NCBI GenBank assembly: GCA_027422505.1
Contig: JAPQWV010000018.1
Span: 17,688,001 to 17,752,000, forward strand
From: Craterostigma plantagineum
Lineage: Eukaryota > Streptophyta > Magnoliopsida > Lamiales > Linderniaceae
Direction of reading: 5' to 3'
Length of the DNA stretch: 64,000 nt
Position 1 is the stretch's first letter. Every line of letters begins with the position of its first letter. Below the pieces are notes generated by a model, which was given only the letters and a program-made list of their open reading frames with translations, made no database searches and was not told the DNA's origin. Of this stretch, positions 13,236-25,280 are shown in pieces. The translations under genes and the position numbers were made by a program.

Positions 13236-14045
13236 AATGAAACATTTGCAACCAAATACATGGAAATTGTGTTAGGTGTTTTGTCGTTCCAAAGTTCATA
13301 GGAGGTTTCTTAATAATCGGTCTAAGGAAAATCCTATTCGAGACATAACATGCCGTACTAACAGCTTCGGCCCAAAAATGTTTTGGAGTATTATATTCGC
13401 TCAACATATTCCTAGCCATTTCTTGTAATACTCTATTTTCCTCTCGACCACTCCGTTCTGTTGAGGCGTAATAGGGGCTGAAAAATTATGACTATAACCA
13501 TTCTCATCACAAAAAGATGCAAATGATTTGCTATCAAATTCTAGACCGTTATCACTCCTAATCTTACGGACTTTCATTTCTTTCTCATTTTCTAGCTTCT
13601 TAATCAGTGGCGCAAGAGTATCTAAAGCCTCACTTTTGTGCGCAAGAAATAAGACCCATGTGTACCTAGTATAGTCGTCTACGATCACAAAGGCATATCG
13701 TTTACCTTTCAATGACATAACCTGTATCGGACCAAAAAGGTCAAGATGCAGCAGTTCCAGTGGTCTGGACGTAGAGATCACATTCTTAGGCTTAAAGGAC
13801 GTCTTGGTCTGTTTCCCCATTTGGCACGCTTTACAGATTCTGTCCTTGGTGGCTTTCATATCTGGAATATCTCTCACCAACTCATTGCATGATATGTGAG
13901 ACATTAGTTCCATGTTAGCATCTCCCAGACGTCTATGCCATAACCATGTGATATCATGCGTAACTGCTAGACACTTGACGTTTTGGTTAGCAATATCATC
14001 AAGAGTGATGCAGTAAATATTACCATGCCTAGATGCACTAAACAC
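13228..14045 (-). pseudogene. Copia pol: integrase, frameshifted
   Basis: Two frames, 13401-14045 and 13228-13419, together carry the integrase. The pre-integrase zinc region WLWHRRLGDANM has Asp where the second zinc-ligand His is expected. The pair CKAC is kept. The catalytic-core blocks LHLDLFGP, VDDYTRYTWVLFL, IRSDNGLEF and PQQNGVVERK are present, giving the D, D and E positions. The frame breaks right after VERK (near 13425) and again near 13300, where the downstream RPIIKK block drops out of frame before the RT frame begins. Integrase is therefore inactive in this copy. Confidence 0.88.
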
Positions 14046-14330
14046 AAATTATTCTTTTTAATAAAGCATTTATCTTTGGCAAAAACTACGGTATGTCCAT
14101 TATCACATAATTGGCTAATACTTATTAAATTATGTTCTAAGTTCCTAACGAGCCATACGTTATCTATGGTGATATTTAAATTGTTACCGACAGTACCAAC
14201 TCCCACGATTTTGGCTTTTGCATCGTTGGCGTACGAAACATATCCTCCATCTACCGCCTTCAACGACACAAAATTACCTATATCACCTGTCATGTGGCGG
14301 GAGCACCCGCTGTCGAGGTACCACCTACTT
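13967..14330 (-). pseudogene. Copia pol: aspartic protease region, frameshifted
   Basis: The protease active-site triad appears as WYLDSGCSRHMTGD (Asp-Ser-Gly codons at about 14306-14314). It is followed by NVWLVRNLEHNLISISQLCD, the family's second conserved block. The reading frame of the upstream gag end (14290-14691) runs out in a different frame across the active site, so one indel separates them. The downstream join to integrase near 13990-14040 is also out of frame. Confidence 0.8.
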
Positions 14331-16098
14331 TTCTTACTGGGATTCTTCCTTCGTACCTGTAGAAAGAATTATTCTTCTGAGGTCCCCAATTTCTGTTGGG
14401 TCCTAACATGTAAGCGGGAAAATAACTTCTGTTAACATGTGCGATATCATTCTGCATAGATGGTGATCTCCTGTTAGAATCAGATATAACAGTGGCATCT
14501 ACAGGTGACTTCTTAGGTCTCCAAACATACTTAGCTTTATCAACTTTCTTTAATGGACAGTTGTATGCATAATGACCATTTCTACCACAACAGAAACACT
14601 TAAACTTAGACACAGAATGTTTAACATGCTTTTCATCAGTGGAATAACATATCCCTGACCTACCAATGTTGCTAGGAGTATTCAACAGCATGTCTAGGTT
14701 CTGCCTACCCTCAAGGAGTCTATCAACTTTCTGTTTTTCCCTCTCTTAAGTTCTACAATCTCTCTGGATAAGTCACTGTTTTTCTTTTTTGTTTTCTCAC
14801 AGTCACAGAGAATTCCCTCGTTCTTAGCAGTAACTAACTCTCCTTTCAAACGTGAGATCTCTAAATCAGCCTCATGTTTTTCCTTAGCTAGTTTATCTCG
14901 CTGCCTTATCAGTTCCTTATTCAAGGAATTTAGTGACTTGATCTTTCTCTCTGCTTTTTGAAGTAACCTACACAAATCTTCCTTACTTTCTTCTATATCA
15001 AAAACAGATGAGTCACTTTCATAACCATATAAACTGTTTAGGATATGAATTTTCTCAATGGAGGAAGAGCAAGATACCTGATCCTCGTCAGCCATGTAAG
15101 CGTGATCCTCGTCCTCACTTTGTTCCAGTTCAGAGTCATTTGATTCCGTCACCATAGCCTTCTGCTTCCTTAGTTTCTCATTGCTAGTTGCGGGGCGTTC
15201 ATGTGCATAGTGGCCTGGTTTGTTGCATCGAAAACACTTCTGAACTTTCTTCCCAGTGGATATTCCCTTGCTCTTGTTCGGGAATTTGTTGAAGTTCCCT
15301 TTGAATTTCTTTTTCTGCTGGAACCTTTCAATTCTTTTTGTAAGCATGGCCAGATCGTTCATCAGGTCCTTTTCTTCGTCGTCAGAATCAGATTCCTCTT
15401 GGTTGGATTTGAATGCAATGGACTTCTGATTTTTATTCTGAGACTTCCCATTCATTGATGTTTGAATCATCTCATTGGATATAAGAGATCCAATCAGCTC
15501 GGAGATGCTAAGTGCTTCTAGATGCTTTGCTTCGTAGATGGCAGTAACCTTGGCATTCCATTCTCGTGGCAGTGATCTCAGTATTTTTCTCACTTGTTCA
15601 CTGTCGGGAACCTTCTTGCCGAGAGAGAACATTTGGTTGATGATTCCCATGAATCTGGCGTACATCTGGCTTATATTTTCGTCAGATTCCATTGAGAACA
15701 GTTCATACTGATGAGTGAGTAGAGCCAGTCTTCTTGCACGACTCGTTGGGTTCCTTCGTGAGTGACTTGGAGCATATCCCACATGGCCTTCGCCGTGAGC
15801 AGGAACTAACCCGAATGTATTCTTCCCGTGTGAGCGCGCATGCGAGCATGTTTTTCGCCTTTGCGTTTTGTGTGATCCCCCTTTTGTCATCAGCAGTGTA
15901 ATCTTTAGTATCCTTTGGAGTTCCATCGGATTTCGCAGCTGTGTACGGTCCGTTGATGATTGTCTCCCAAAGCTCGTAATCGACAGCGATAAAAAATTCG
16001 ATCATACGATTCTTCCATACCGCGTAGTTCGTACCGTCGAAGAGAGGAGGCCTGGAGTGGGATTGACCCTCTGCAAAAATATTACTCGAAAAAGCCAT
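14290..16098 (-). pseudogene. Copia gag with zinc knuckles, frameshifted
   Basis: Gag starts at 16098 with MAFSSNIFAEGQ and runs into a UBN2/DUF4219-like region (PPLFDGTNYAVWKNRMIEF). It shifts frame near 15735 and continues in the frame 14694-15926 (LALLTHQYELFSMESDE, SLPREWNAKVTAIYEA). A first CCHC knuckle, CFRCNKPGHYAHERP, has Arg where the last Cys should be. A second knuckle, CFCCGRNGHYAYNCP, is complete and lies after another break, in 14290-14691. A Lys/Glu-rich coiled segment lies between them. Confidence 0.85.
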
Positions 16099-16140
16099 TA
16101 GATCTTAACTCAGGCGTGTTGGCCTTTCGTTGAGTAACCC

Positions 16141-16153
16141 GCTCTGATATCAA
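16141..16153 (-). promoter_or_regulatory. Primer-binding site (initiator tRNA-Met type)
   Basis: On the minus strand the sequence just inside the 5' LTR reads TTGATATCAGAGC. It matches the usual copia TGGTATCAGAGC complementary to the 3' end of initiator tRNA-Met with one mismatch. Confidence 0.85.
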
Positions 16154-16154
16154 G

Positions 16155-17964
16155 TGAAGTGTAAAATATGCCTAAGAGGGGGGTGAATTAGGCTTTAAAA
16201 AGTTTTGGCTTTTTCTCCTTTGAAAACTACTTTTCTTTAAGAAGATATTGCAGAGCACGTTATTCCCTAGAGAGCAGTAAGATTGTCTATGTTATCTCCC
16301 TAACCCTGTTTATAGAATGTATCACGTTAGTCTCATAAATCCTTTAAAAGATATCACCTAGTTATTTGCCAACGTTCCGGGTTTGTCTCACAGAAAAAGT
16401 AAATAGCAGAAAGTAAAGTGAGACGGGATTTTTATACAGGTTATATCCCCAACTGGGGTTTAATCCTGTCCTTGGGGTGTGATCTCCCCAAGAGTTCCAA
16501 TCAATCACTAGGTATTACCGGTTACACTATGATTGACCCGTACACAACCGAAGCACTATGGACACTAGACCTCGCTCTAGGCTGACGCACGCCAAGTTTC
16601 GATCCACGCCGTTTACCCAGGAAACCTATTCCCCGACTGGATGCAGCTTGCTACCGGAGGGCCACCGAATCCACAAAATTCGTCCCTCCACGTGCGTAAG
16701 ACTCCACTCGTGCTCCTTTGTGCGCTCAACGTGCCCGCAGACACAACACGTCCGAAGACAAGGTTTTTAGGGTTCGGAGTTTCTAAGGATCGCTCGAAGA
16801 GTACAGATTCGCAAATGAAAGCTCAATCACAAACTACGAATGAATCGCAAAGTAAGCTCAAGTCGTCTAAGGAATTCGATAGCTTGTGTGTTCGTTGTGT
16901 GTACCCTTCGCGTGAAGTGTTTGTCTTCTATATAGGCCACGAATCGTTTCTCCACTTCACAAGGAAAGTTAAGCACGAAAAATATGCTAGAGACAGCTCA
17001 ATTAACACGTGCATTAACTCAAGAAATCATGCCAAGAATAAACCAATTAAACTCAACGGTCAACATGAATTCTTACCATAAATACCACAGATTTGCTTTC
17101 ATTCCAGGGTAATCTCATCCGTTAGTCATCATATTCCATATATAATTCCACTCGGTATATTATCAATGGTAAGCTCAAACAACTGATTTCTTTCCCAAAA
17201 TATGATAGCCAATCGCACATAGAAAGATTTGATCTACTGAGTATAATGCAGAGCATATTTTCCATGTATGGTGATCCCATCCGATTTCAGCACATTCCAT
17301 AAATAGACTCAATCAGCATCTTACCACATATAAGCTCAATCAATTAATCACTTTCCAAAATATAAATCCTAAGTCGCACGAGGAAAGCAGGATCATGATT
17401 CACTGATTTAAGAGTCATTTAATATCACACTCAACGGATATATCATTCATATTCTTTCGTAAAATAGATCAATCATATGTAAGCACTTAATCAGAATATC
17501 CTTCCATATATACAGCATAGTCATTCATATCCTGGTGATCACATCGATATTCTTTCCTAAAATAGCTCAATCACGTTTCAGCTCAATCAGAATATCTTTT
17601 CCATATATAACATACAGTCATTCATATCAGAGTGATCACAATACTCTTTCCTAAAATAACTCAATCTTGCAGACAGTTTGCATATCACTCAACATGATAT
17701 ATTTTCCATATATATCACGCAACGAGATTCCATTCATGCGAAGACGTTAACCATGTGATCACATGAATATTCCAGTTAAGCATAAGATCACACAAATTCG
17801 ATTTTCTTAACAGTTTAATCACATTTAAGCGTTTAATCGAACATTTTCACATACTTAAACATCACACAACATGCATATCGAATTTTCTAATTTGTATCCC
17901 CCAATTTACATAATTACTTGGAATAATCAAAACTCTCATAATCATTTGGACAAAAAGGTCTACA
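16155..17964 (-). repeat. Copia 5' LTR
   Basis: About 1810 bp. It is TGAAG...CTACA on the plus strand, so both termini are intact here. It carries the element's promoter, but I could not fix a TATA box with confidence. It pairs with 7978-9784 over the full length. Confidence 0.93.
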
Positions 17965-17969
17965 TATTG
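17965..17969. repeat. Copia target-site duplication, right copy (TATTG)
   Basis: This exactly matches 7973-7977. Confidence 0.9.
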
Positions 17970-18291
17970 AATTTAGTCAAAGTGCGAGAACTTGGATAGT
18001 ATGTCACCCAAAAAAAAAACGAAAATAGGGAACGCAAACGATTTGGGACGACCAGCGGAGAATGAGATTATTTGTTTTTTCACTGTAAAATTAAATAAGT
18101 TATGTCATAATAATTGGTTTTAGAATAACATCTTGACCTTTAATATTTTTGTTTGAAAATATAATATTTTTATTTATAATAGTTGTACATGATTGAAAAG
18201 GCAAGGCGGGGTTTTGTTAAACCCCTTTCGTTAAGCAGCTGCGTCTCAGTTGACAGTTCCCAAATCTTATCTCCAAGCAGAACTACGAATC
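17970..18291. other. Promoter/leader of the branching-enzyme-like gene
   Basis: About 320 bp between the copia insertion and the start codon. It is AT-rich to about 18190, then mixed. The copia element therefore sits within a few hundred bases of this gene's start and may have replaced distal promoter sequence. Confidence 0.5.
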
Positions 18292-21200
18292 ATGATAATT
18301 CAGCTGATACATACGCCGCCGATCTCAATCGCTTCACTACCTTCGACGAGCTACACGCCGCGCCGGCGTAGTCCAACTGTTTTCCTCCGCCGGAGGTTTA
18401 GCTTAAGATCCTCAGCTGCCGACCGCACACAGTCGCAGCCGCAACCTTCTCAGAGACCTCGCAAGAGACCTCAACCTTCGCGTGATGGGGACAAGAAGGA
18501 CGCGGTCGATCCAGTGGGGTTCTTGACGAGATATGGGATTGATAACAAGGCATTTGCTCAGTTCCTTAGGGAGAGGTTGTGGCTTTAGTGTGGGTTTTTT
18601 TGGGTGTTTGCTAATTGCGGTAGTTGGTGGCTGATGTTTGGGAATGTTGTTTATCGTAGGCATAAAGCGCTGAAGGACTTGAAGGTGGAGTTTTCGAAGC
18701 GATTCTATGATGTCACGGATTTCGCTTCTGGGTTGGTTCTTAGTTGTTTCGGGTTTGCTTGTCCGATGATTATGTTTTGTTTGCATGTGTGGGAGAATGT
18801 TGAATCTGCGGGAGGCTAATTAGTAGTTTTCATTTGGATCTTGTGAAAGGTTCTCAAGTCATTTAATTCCAAGCATTTCTTGAAATTATGTCTGTGGGTG
18901 TGTGCTCGAAGTAAGGATTTGGAAGTTGACAATTACATGGGGTTTTGTTTGTATATATCTTATTCGTTTTTCTCCATTTCTTGCATTTTTTCGGTGCAGG
19001 TTTGAGATTGTAGGTATGCATAGGAATGTTCAGCACCGTGAGGATTATGTGGACTGGGCTCCAGGTTAGGCTTTAGTGTAACTGAACTGTCAATATTTAT
19101 CAAGATCTCTTCTTGGACTAGCACATAATAAATTATTCAGTTGTGATGGCAGTTATTAAAGTTTTTGTTGTGAATTATTATTCTGAACTTTCTGGGGAAA
19201 AGGAGCTCGTTATTGTTCGCTTGTGGGAGATTTCAATGGTTGGTCACCGACGGAGAATGCTGCTAGAGAGGGTTATCTTGGACACGATGACTATGGATAC
19301 TGGTTTATAATTCTTGAAGATAAATTGAGGGATGGTGAAGAACCCGATGAAGTGTACTTTCAACAGTATAATTATGTTGATGATTATGATAAAGGTGATA
19401 GTGGAGTTACTGTTGAAGAAGTCTTCCAACGAGCTAACGATGAGTATTGGGAGCCTGGTGAGGATCGCTATAAGTCAAGTTTTGAGAGGGTATCTAAATT
19501 GTATGAGCAAATATTTGGCCCAAATGGGCCCCAAACTGAGGAGGAAATTGAAGAAATACCAGACCCAGAGACAAGATACAAGGCTTGGAAGGAGAAGCAC
19601 AAAGATGATCCACCAAGTAATTTACCGCCTTGTGATGTGATTGATGATGGGAAGGAGGAACATGATGAGTTTGACGTGGTATCTGATCCCGCTTGGGTGG
19701 AGAAATTTAAGTCCAAGCAGCCGCCTATTCCTTACTGGTTGGAGACTCGCAAAGGAAGAAAGGCTTGGATGAAGAAGTATACACCAGGGATTCCTCATGG
19801 AAGTAAATACAGGGTGTACTTCAACACTCCGATGGGACTTATTGAGCGAGTTCCAGCTTGGGCTACTTATGTAATTCCAGGTTATCTACTATTGACTTGA
19901 AAACCTTTATCATATTTCTACAAAGTATTATCTTTCTATGTTGACTCTGGTTTCTGATGTGTAGAGGCAGATGGCAATCAGTCTTTTGCTGTTCACTGGG
20001 AACCACCTCCTGAAAGTTCTTATACTTGGAAACATAAGCATCCAGCTAAGCCGAAAACGTTGCGTATATATGAATGTCATGTAGGGATTAGTGGGAAGGA
20101 GCGTAAAGTGGCTACTTTCAAAGAATTCACTGATAATGTAATTCTCTCGTTTCAAATCTATGTTTCAGTTTTTATTATTCCCCAATTTCAAGCTACTGAA
20201 CTTCATGGTTGCTTATTGGTAGGTCCTACATCATGTAAAAGAATCTGGATATAATGCAATCCAGTTGATTGGGGTCGTTGAGCACAAGGACTATTTTTCT
20301 GTTGGTTATAGGGCAAGTATATTGATGTGTTTCCATACAGTGTTTACTTCTCATTTGATGAATGCAATCTATGTATCGGAAATTATAATTTATAACTGTG
20401 TTGAGTTTATCTTCAGTCCAGTGAAACTAATGTGCTAATTCCAGAATGCCTTGCATCAAGTGTTGGTTATGAGAAGTGGCCAGTTTGATTCCTACTTGTT
20501 GCGTATTTTTTGTCTGCAAACCCTTTGATGCTCAAAAAGTTTGGAAATATTTGGCTTTGTTTAGTTAAATTTTCTTGAGACTCTCTGTCGGCAGGATGTA
20601 TACATGATATATTTATATTCTTAAATTTCGTTGTGTTCTTTCCGATAATAGGATTGCACCCCGTACGTATGCAGGTGACTAATTTCTACGCCGTTAGCAG
20701 CCGTTTTGGTACACCTGATGACTTCAAGCGATTGGTGGATGAAGCACATGGTTACTTTAAACCCATAAAAATCCCATCTTATATGATTGCTACTGATTTT
20801 CTCTTGTCATTTTCGATTGCATGCAACACATGAACTTCTATTGGTACATTATTTGACTGCATTTATATTAGCAGCACATGAGCTTCTATCTGATCATTAT
20901 TAGACTGCATTTATATTAGCAACACAGCTTCTACTAGGTAGAGCAACTTCCCTCCTCTGTAGTTGTGATAGAAAAATGCACCACTATATTTACCTACAGA
21001 TGTGTTTATCTTATTTGTGCAGGACTTGGCCTCCTTGTCTTCCTTGATATCGTTCACTCATATGCTGCAGCTGATGAGATGGTTGGGTTATCATATTTTG
21101 ATGGCGCAAATGATTGCTTCTTCCATTCTGGTACATTTCTTTCCATTATATTGATCCTTTTGAGGGAGATATATGCTTATTTTTGTTCTGTTTCTCATGC

Positions 21201-23937
21201 TAATAGTAGCGCTTAATTCGTGACGACTAATACATTATTTGACCATGTTAGTGAAAGTATATCTTAGTTAATATAAATAACTTCTACAGGGAAAAGAGGG
21301 CAACATAAATTTTGGGGCACCAGAATGTTCAAATACGAAGATCATGACGTGTTGCATTTTCTTGTTTCAAATTTAAACTGGTAGATGTCATCATTTATCC
21401 TCTTAATTTAAACAATACCATGAAGCGTTCAATATTAATTGTCATTTTTCAGGTGGATGGTGGAGTACCAAATCGATGGTTTTTATTTCCATTCTCTTTC
21501 ATCCATGATGTACACTCACAACGGATTTGCTACCTTTACTGGTGACGTGGAAGAGTAAGAAATATTCATCACTTGCATTATAGATAACTACATATTGTAA
21601 GTAGTTTTTTCAAATATGGAGCCTTCCTAATTTATGCCATAGACATTGCCCATCTGACACAATGTGTAGCCCTGTTCAATTTCGAATATATTTCATTATT
21701 TACTATACAATGGAATGGATGCACTCCTTTGAAAGATGCACACCATTATGTTTTTCTTTTTAGGTATTGTAATCAATATGTTGACAAGGATGCTTTGCTC
21801 TATCTCATATTGGCAAATGAAGTGTTGCACTTTCTGCATCCTAATGTCGTGACAATTGCTGAAGATGTAAGCCCATTTGGTAGTGTTTTATTAGTCTTGC
21901 TTGTCATATGATCCATGCCAATGATTTCCATATCCTCTTCTTTCCCGCTCATGGCGTTGAACTAAAGAGATCCATTTTATCCGTGTAATGATATCTCGAA
22001 TCTACTTTTTAGGTTACACAATATCCCGGTCTTTGTGAACCACCTTCTCAAGGTGGATTGGGATTCGATTATTATGCAAATCTTTCTGCAGCAGAGATGT
22101 GGTTGTCACTTCTTGATGATGTCCCTGACCATGAATGGAGTATGAGTAAGGTAGTTCACACTAACTCAATAAAATATTTGCTTCCTTTTCTTTTAAATCA
22201 TGCTAATTCTTGCTTACTCTCTAGATCGTGAACATATTGATTGGAAACAGGGAATGTGCTAATAAAATGCTTCTGTATGCCGAAAATCACAACCAGGTGA
22301 TAGTCTACCATGCTAACTCCATTCAAGATTCATTGCAATCCTTTGCTTCCCTAAACATTTGTCTACGTTCCATTTCCAGTCCATTTCAGGGGGGCGTTCA
22401 TTGGCAGAGATACTCATCGGCTCAGCTGACACAGAAGACACATTGCTTAGGGGTTGTTCGCTACACAAGGTGCAGTGGTTCGACTCGTTGTTCATCTGCA
22501 GATTTATTTTGAGGATCATTTGTTTTCACTCTGTGTATGTCAACCGTCTTCACTAGATTCTTTGCTTAAATATTTACTTCTTTACTCAGATGATCAAATT
22601 AATCACTTTTACGATCGGCGGACCAGCATACCTCAATTTTATGGGCAATGAATTTGCACACCCTGAGGTGAAGTTTGAGGCAGGAGATCTTAAAACCGAG
22701 CATTTACATGACTTTCAATGGATTTCATTTATTCTCTGTTTCTCGGTTTTCAGAGGGTTGAGTTCCCTATGTCAAGCAACAAATTTTCCTTCTCACTTGC
22801 TAATCGTCGCTGGGATCTCTTGGAGGATGAACTTCACAGCAAACTGTTTGCTTTTGATAAGGTTAGATTGATACGGATTGTTGACTTGGCATAGCAGTTA
22901 GAGATATTTACTCGCTTAAGAATGATTAACATTTAGGACATGATGAAACTGGATGAAGATGGAAGGATAATGCAGAGAGGAGTAAAAGGCCTCGCCAATA
23001 TCCACCGTGTCGACGACACATCAATGGTAATAATGTCGTCGTCTTTCGAAAAAGATTCTTCTTTTATGAGTCTACAACTTGTTCATCATCAATTCATCGT
23101 ACGACCAGATAATATCTTACCTACGAGGTCCCTTTCTCTGCGTATTCAACTTTCACCCCAAAAACTCGTACGATAAATACAGCATTGGCGTTGAAGAAGC
23201 TGGAGAGTATCAAGTGAGTCATCATCCTATACGCTCTAAAACAGGCTAAGAGCCCCTCTTTTTTCTCGTTTGTTCTAAACCTCTTAGTGCTTGTTTGGTT
23301 GAGGGGTTTAGTAATTTTAAACGTGGGTTTAAAAGATGTTAGTGTGTTTGGTTCGTCGGTTTATCTAATCCATTGGTTTATATAAAACCACTCTAAACCC
23401 ATGTAAACGGGTTTAAATAAACACACCTCCTCACATGTGTTTATTTAAACCCACTAACCAAACACACATTTTATTTATACTTATTAATTTGTTTTATATA
23501 AACCTTTACTTAAATAAACCCTCATAAATATAAACCTATTAACCAAACGAGCACTTAACAATAATGGGTTTTGCAGATTGCAATGAACACGGATGAAAAG
23601 ATCTATGGAGGCCAAGGTTTGCTCGATAGGGAACACTACGTTCAAAGAACTATTAGTAGAAGGTAAGCAAACATTCTTCCCTTTTTTACTGTGTTGTGCT
23701 CCACCAAAGATTGTCGATAGCTTTTTTTTCTTCGTCGAGCACTGTACAAGTTCCTTGATTTGCAGAACCGATGGTTTTCGATATTGCTTGGAATTGCAAA
23801 TCCCGTGTAGAACTGCGCAGGTTAGTGAATCATCACTCATTCGAAAAAAAAAAGCGAAAAAATGATCGCTCCTCGCTAATCTTGCCTTATACTCTAACTC
23901 GCAGGTCTACAAACTAACTAGGATTCTCAGGGCTTAG
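18292..23937 (+). CDS. 1,4-alpha-glucan-branching enzyme 3-like protein (GH13), plastid-targeted
   Basis: Twenty-one exons: 18292-18575, 18660-18731, 19000-19064, 19203-19880, 19965-20137, 20223-20312, 20675-20750, 21023-21130, 21290-21380, 21453-21554, 21764-21866, 22013-22150, 22225-22296, 22380-22469, 22590-22667, 22754-22861, 22937-23026, 23109-23213, 23577-23662, 23766-23820, 23905-23937. They sum to 2697 nt (898 residues). The product follows the Arabidopsis BE3 (EMB2729) type throughout: a Ser/Arg/Pro-rich plastid presequence, a CBM48-like block ([13 protein letters not shown]), the GH13 barrel, and an all-beta end finishing [12 protein letters not shown]13 region I reads DIVHSYAA (Asp488). 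Region II has IDGFYFH with His559 at the nucleophile position. Region III keeps Glu613 (TIAED). Region IV has NHN with Asn683 for Asp. True branching activity is therefore doubtful. Exon 6 ends in a GC donor. Confidence 0.93.
20313..20674 (+). other. GC-AG intron in the branching-enzyme-like gene
   Basis: The exon ends VGYR (codon AGG) and is followed by GCAAGT, the consensus for the rare GC donor class. The acceptor is TATGCAG before GTGACTAAT. Exon 6 is exactly 90 nt, and the flanking protein blocks join without gain or loss, so a GT donor is not needed. Confidence 0.8.
23287..23554. mobile_element. Tourist-like (PIF/Harbinger) MITE in an intron
   Basis: About 268 bp inside the intron 23214-23576. 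The termini are inverted: GTGCTTGTTTGGTTGAGG on the left, and the complement of the right end reads GTGCTCGTTTGGTTAATAGG. Both sides carry TTA (23284-23286 and 23555-23557), the target duplication of PIF/Harbinger elements. The body is rich in TTTAAACC-type motifs in both orientations, as in a fold-back MITE. Confidence 0.85.
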
Positions 23938-24422
23938 TAATCATCATATAGCTTAGATTTTTAAGATTTCATTCTTGAAAATTGAATGGATCGTCGCCGC
24001 CGATGATTACAAGCAAATGCCTCGGCTCTCTGGCCGATTTCAAGCCACTGCTCGACCTCTCTTTTCGGTGGTGTAAATAGTATGTGGGCTATTTGAGAGG
24101 TTGAAGATGTGAAAGAAATTTGTAAAATTTATGTAACTAGGGGTCCTAATTGAAGAGAAATAGAAATTATTGATTAGTCCAAGACAAAATTGGATTTATG
24201 ATGTATATCTAGTAAAATTAGGGAAACTGACCTTGGATCAATTAAACTTCGGAGTCTTCTTAGAACTAACTAGTCAATTATAAATATAATATATAAATAT
24301 ATTTATTACTTATCAATTAATAATTAGTACAAATTCAAATACCAAACTTATCGTTTATACTCTTAACGTTTTATAAAAGAGTATAGATAAGGGCATGACG
24401 TTTAATAAAAGAGGATAGATAC
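23938..24422. other. Intergenic, 3' side of the branching-enzyme-like gene
   Basis: This holds the 3' flank of the gene, then AT-rich sequence. I see no gene. Confidence 0.5.
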
Positions 24423-24631
24423 GAGCATCTCCAACCCATTGCATAAAATGAAAGTTAATTGTACACAAAAATATAATTGCTAAAGTGATTTTGTTCCAAC
24501 CCATAAATTTTATTTGCAACCTAATTTTTACTCCAACTCATCAACTCTATTTTCTACACTAAAAAATAATATTTTATTGAAACAAAAATAACATAATTGT
24601 AAAAATGCATTTAACAAAAATATTACATAAC

Positions 24632-25015
24632 CTAAGAGTAATTTGACGAACCACGTCGTTCCCATAAATGATCTATTAATGCATTCTTCAATTCAAATGT
24701 GCATTTTTGTTCTTCACCTGCGTGTACCGAGCCAAGGATTTTTCAAACATGCTCGTCATTATTTATTATTTCTACATCTGGCTGGGGAGCATCCATGGCT
24801 TCTTTAATAGGTGCGTTGAGATCACGTTCATCCTCAATTATCATATTGTGCATGATAATGCAAGCAGTCATGATGTCATGCAATACTTCTTTCCGCAAAA
24901 AACGTGCAGGTCCTGCAATAATTGCAAATCGAGATTGTAGAATTCCGAATGCTCGCTCTATATCCTTTCTACATGATTCATGTTTTTGTGCAAACTATCT
25001 CATTTTTCATTCATT
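24632..25015 (-). pseudogene. PIF/Harbinger transposase C-terminal fragment
   Basis: Read on the minus strand, the sequence gives RKDIERAFGILQSRFAII, then LRKEVLHDIMTACIIMHNMI and EDERDLNAPI. This is the conserved end of Harbinger-type transposases (DDE superfamily 4). It continues to an acidic, His/Trp-containing tail, LIDHLWERRGSSNYS, and a stop at 24632-24634. An in-frame TGA at 24743-24745 interrupts the tail, and the catalytic N-terminal two thirds is missing. It is a relic. Confidence 0.75.
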
Positions 25016-25272
25016 GTTGATAAACGTATTGCATATTTTTTCGTCTGTACGGCCTATAATATTATTTTAGGTTCATTTTAGTTTTTTTTCATTATTAATA
25101 ATTTAAAATAAGGTTTCAAATAAAAAATAAATTAAAAATTAAAACTCTTGAAAATTGTGTGTACTCTAAATCTAGAGTTTCTCTGCATATCAACACAATA
25201 TTATTGTTAGATATAAAGTCCCAATGGAGCAAACACACTCTATTTTTGTGTTTTACGCAAAAATGAAATACC

Positions 25273-25280
25273 ATTAGAAG
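25273..25280. repeat. hAT target-site duplication, left (ATTAGAAG)
   Basis: Eight bases identical to 27931-27938. Eight is the hAT duplication length. Confidence 0.93.

Larger units (their letters stand above)
7978..17964 (-). mobile_element. Ty1/copia LTR retrotransposon, SIRE/Maximus-like, degenerate
   Basis: The element is 9987 bp and transcribed leftward, with two LTRs of about 1.8 kb flanked by a 5-bp duplication TATTG. In element order: 5' LTR (16155-17964), primer-binding site matching initiator tRNA-Met, gag with zinc knuckles, protease, integrase, reverse transcriptase and RNase H (copia order, integrase before RT), about 1.5 kb of spacer, polypurine tract, 3' LTR (7978-9784). Long LTRs, a long 3' spacer, two zinc knuckles and the RT sequence suggest the SIRE/Maximus lineage. 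Frameshifts break gag, the gag-pol junction and integrase, so this copy is not autonomous. By eye the LTRs differ at some dozens of sites (about 97% identity), so the insertion is not very recent. Confidence 0.95.
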
